Origin: an uncultured Clostridia bacterium
GTDB lineage: Bacteria; Bacillota; Clostridia; Lachnospirales; CAMVHY01
DNA length: 5,312 nt
Assembly: GCA_946415665.1 (NCBI GenBank)
Contig: CAMKTI010000118.1
Coordinates: 1 to 5,312, forward strand
Direction of reading: 5' to 3'
The notes below the pieces were generated by a model. That model saw nothing but the letters and a program-made list of their open reading frames with translations. It made no database searches and was not told the DNA's origin. Both the position numbers and the translations under genes were made by a program. Each line of letters begins with the position of its first letter. The first letter of the stretch is position 1. This document shows positions 5,095 through 5,312 of the stretch, in pieces.

Positions 5095-5149
5095 GCGATA
5101 TCAAGCAAATCCAAAGAGAAACTAAATTTAAATACCAAGCAATAACCAA
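5054..5149 (-). CDS. 31-aa hydrophobic ORF, possible 5' part of the gene at 4888
   Basis: The frame starts at TTG 5149, five bases after the stop of the 29-aa ORF, and reads VIAWYLNLVSLWICLISLVA followed by CFVLFVVAAI before TGA. It has essentially no charged residues, so it would be one long membrane helix or two short ones. There is no RBS; translation would depend on coupling to the ORF upstream. Its end overlaps the 68-aa ORF in a different frame (see that entry). T-rich DNA yields hydrophobic frames by chance, so confidence is low. Confidence 0.28.
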   Translation of the reverse strand: MVIAWYLNLVSLWICLISLVACFVLFVVAAI

Positions 5150-5154
5150 AACAA

Positions 5155-5244
5155 CTAGAGAGTGTCAACAAAGACGAAAAAAATTAAATAAAACAGCAAA
5201 GTAATAAATGATAAACAAAAAAACAGCATTTCACCCAATGCCAT
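5155..5244 (-). CDS. 29-aa hydrophobic peptide
   Basis: A tiny ORF with a proper ATG start (5244) and an RBS, GGAGTG (5251-5256), with 8 bases between GGAG and the ATG. It reads MALGEMLFFCLSFITLL, then FYLIFFVFVDTL, stop TAG: a single membrane helix with one Glu near the N-terminus and one Asp near the C-terminus. The size and the pattern E-x-L-x(4)-SF-x-x-LL recall small holin-like or type I toxin peptides of Firmicutes, but this is resemblance only. Upstream lies a TTGACA inside a perfect inverted repeat (5281-5295). A competing 41-codon frame (ATG 5309 to 5184) overlaps it but has no visible RBS and a cysteine-rich, shadow-like second half. No antisense RNA promoter was found. Confidence 0.5.
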   Translation of the reverse strand: MALGEMLFFCLSFITLLFYLIFFVFVDTL

Positions 5245-5280
5245 TTAATACACTCCATACTATGAGTAACTACTAAATTA

Positions 5281-5295
5281 TCGCTTGTCAAGCGA
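5281..5295. repeat. perfect inverted repeat over a TTGACA box
   Basis: TCGCTT-GTC-AAGCGA: six paired bases around three. Read on the minus strand, the centre forms TTGACA (5286-5291). The -10 expected 17 bases on (TACTCA) is poor; GATAAT nearer by lacks a good -35. The repeat could be an operator for a dimeric repressor covering the -35 box of the small-ORF group, or an RNA hairpin of an upstream transcript. Confidence 0.45.
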
Positions 5296-5312
5296 GAAAA
5301 AAATTTCATGAG

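Noticed and set aside
4954..5145. Plus-strand 63-codon frame at the right edge
   Set aside because: No RBS or promoter; it is the complement of the minus-strand small-ORF group and has a K/Q-rich, low-complexity second half.
5184..5309. 41-codon minus-strand frame starting at ATG 5309
   Set aside because: It overlaps the 29-aa ORF in another frame, has no RBS that can be seen at the window edge, and its second half is a cysteine-rich shadow.

Overview
The window is very AT-rich, and most of its genes read on the minus strand. The left edge (1 to about 364, minus) is the 5' third of a bacterial 16S rRNA gene. It carries the usual conserved blocks, such as GAGTTTGATCCTGGCTCAG and CTCCTACGGGAGGCAGCAG. 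Extended Shine-Dalgarno sites (GGAGGTGAT, AAGGGGG), TTGACA-type promoters, a YabB/TrmN6-type methyltransferase and the 16S signature fit a low-GC, Firmicutes-like bacterium. The phylum is an inference that I cannot confirm without a database search.

Layout from left to right. (1) The 16S gene, with a leader holding a boxA-like site and a 5' hairpin, and a strong promoter (TTGACA, 17 nt, TAGCAT). (2) A gene-poor stretch (573-941) with a possible plus-strand promoter, ending at a bidirectional terminator (942-986). (3) An 87-aa charged helical protein with its own promoter and RBS. (4) A compact minus-strand run: the methyltransferase (1841-2593), then two tiny hydrophobic ORFs with good RBSs but ATT and ATA in place of a normal start, then a 98-aa membrane-anchored leucine-zipper protein. 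(5) A spacer of about 500 bases with one plausible 49-aa plus-strand ORF. (6) A large orphan protein of about 532 aa (3109-4707) with two copies of an unrecognised domain of about 150 residues, a C-terminal membrane segment and a basic tail, flanked by a clear promoter and a terminator. (7) At the right edge, a row of short minus-strand ORFs: a 29-aa hydrophobic peptide with a good RBS, a 31-aa hydrophobic ORF and a 68-aa ORF that ends on a terminator.

Only the rRNA and the methyltransferase can be given a function. The rest are orphans, mostly small and membrane-associated or coiled-coil. Two upstream TTG start candidates (2656 and 4815) lie in TTGACA hexamers; the one at 4815 is clearly a promoter -35 box, so both proteins probably begin further downstream. 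Hydrophobic peptides are easily produced by chance from T-rich strands, so the tiny membrane ORFs carry modest confidence and rest mainly on RBS, spacing and terminator context.
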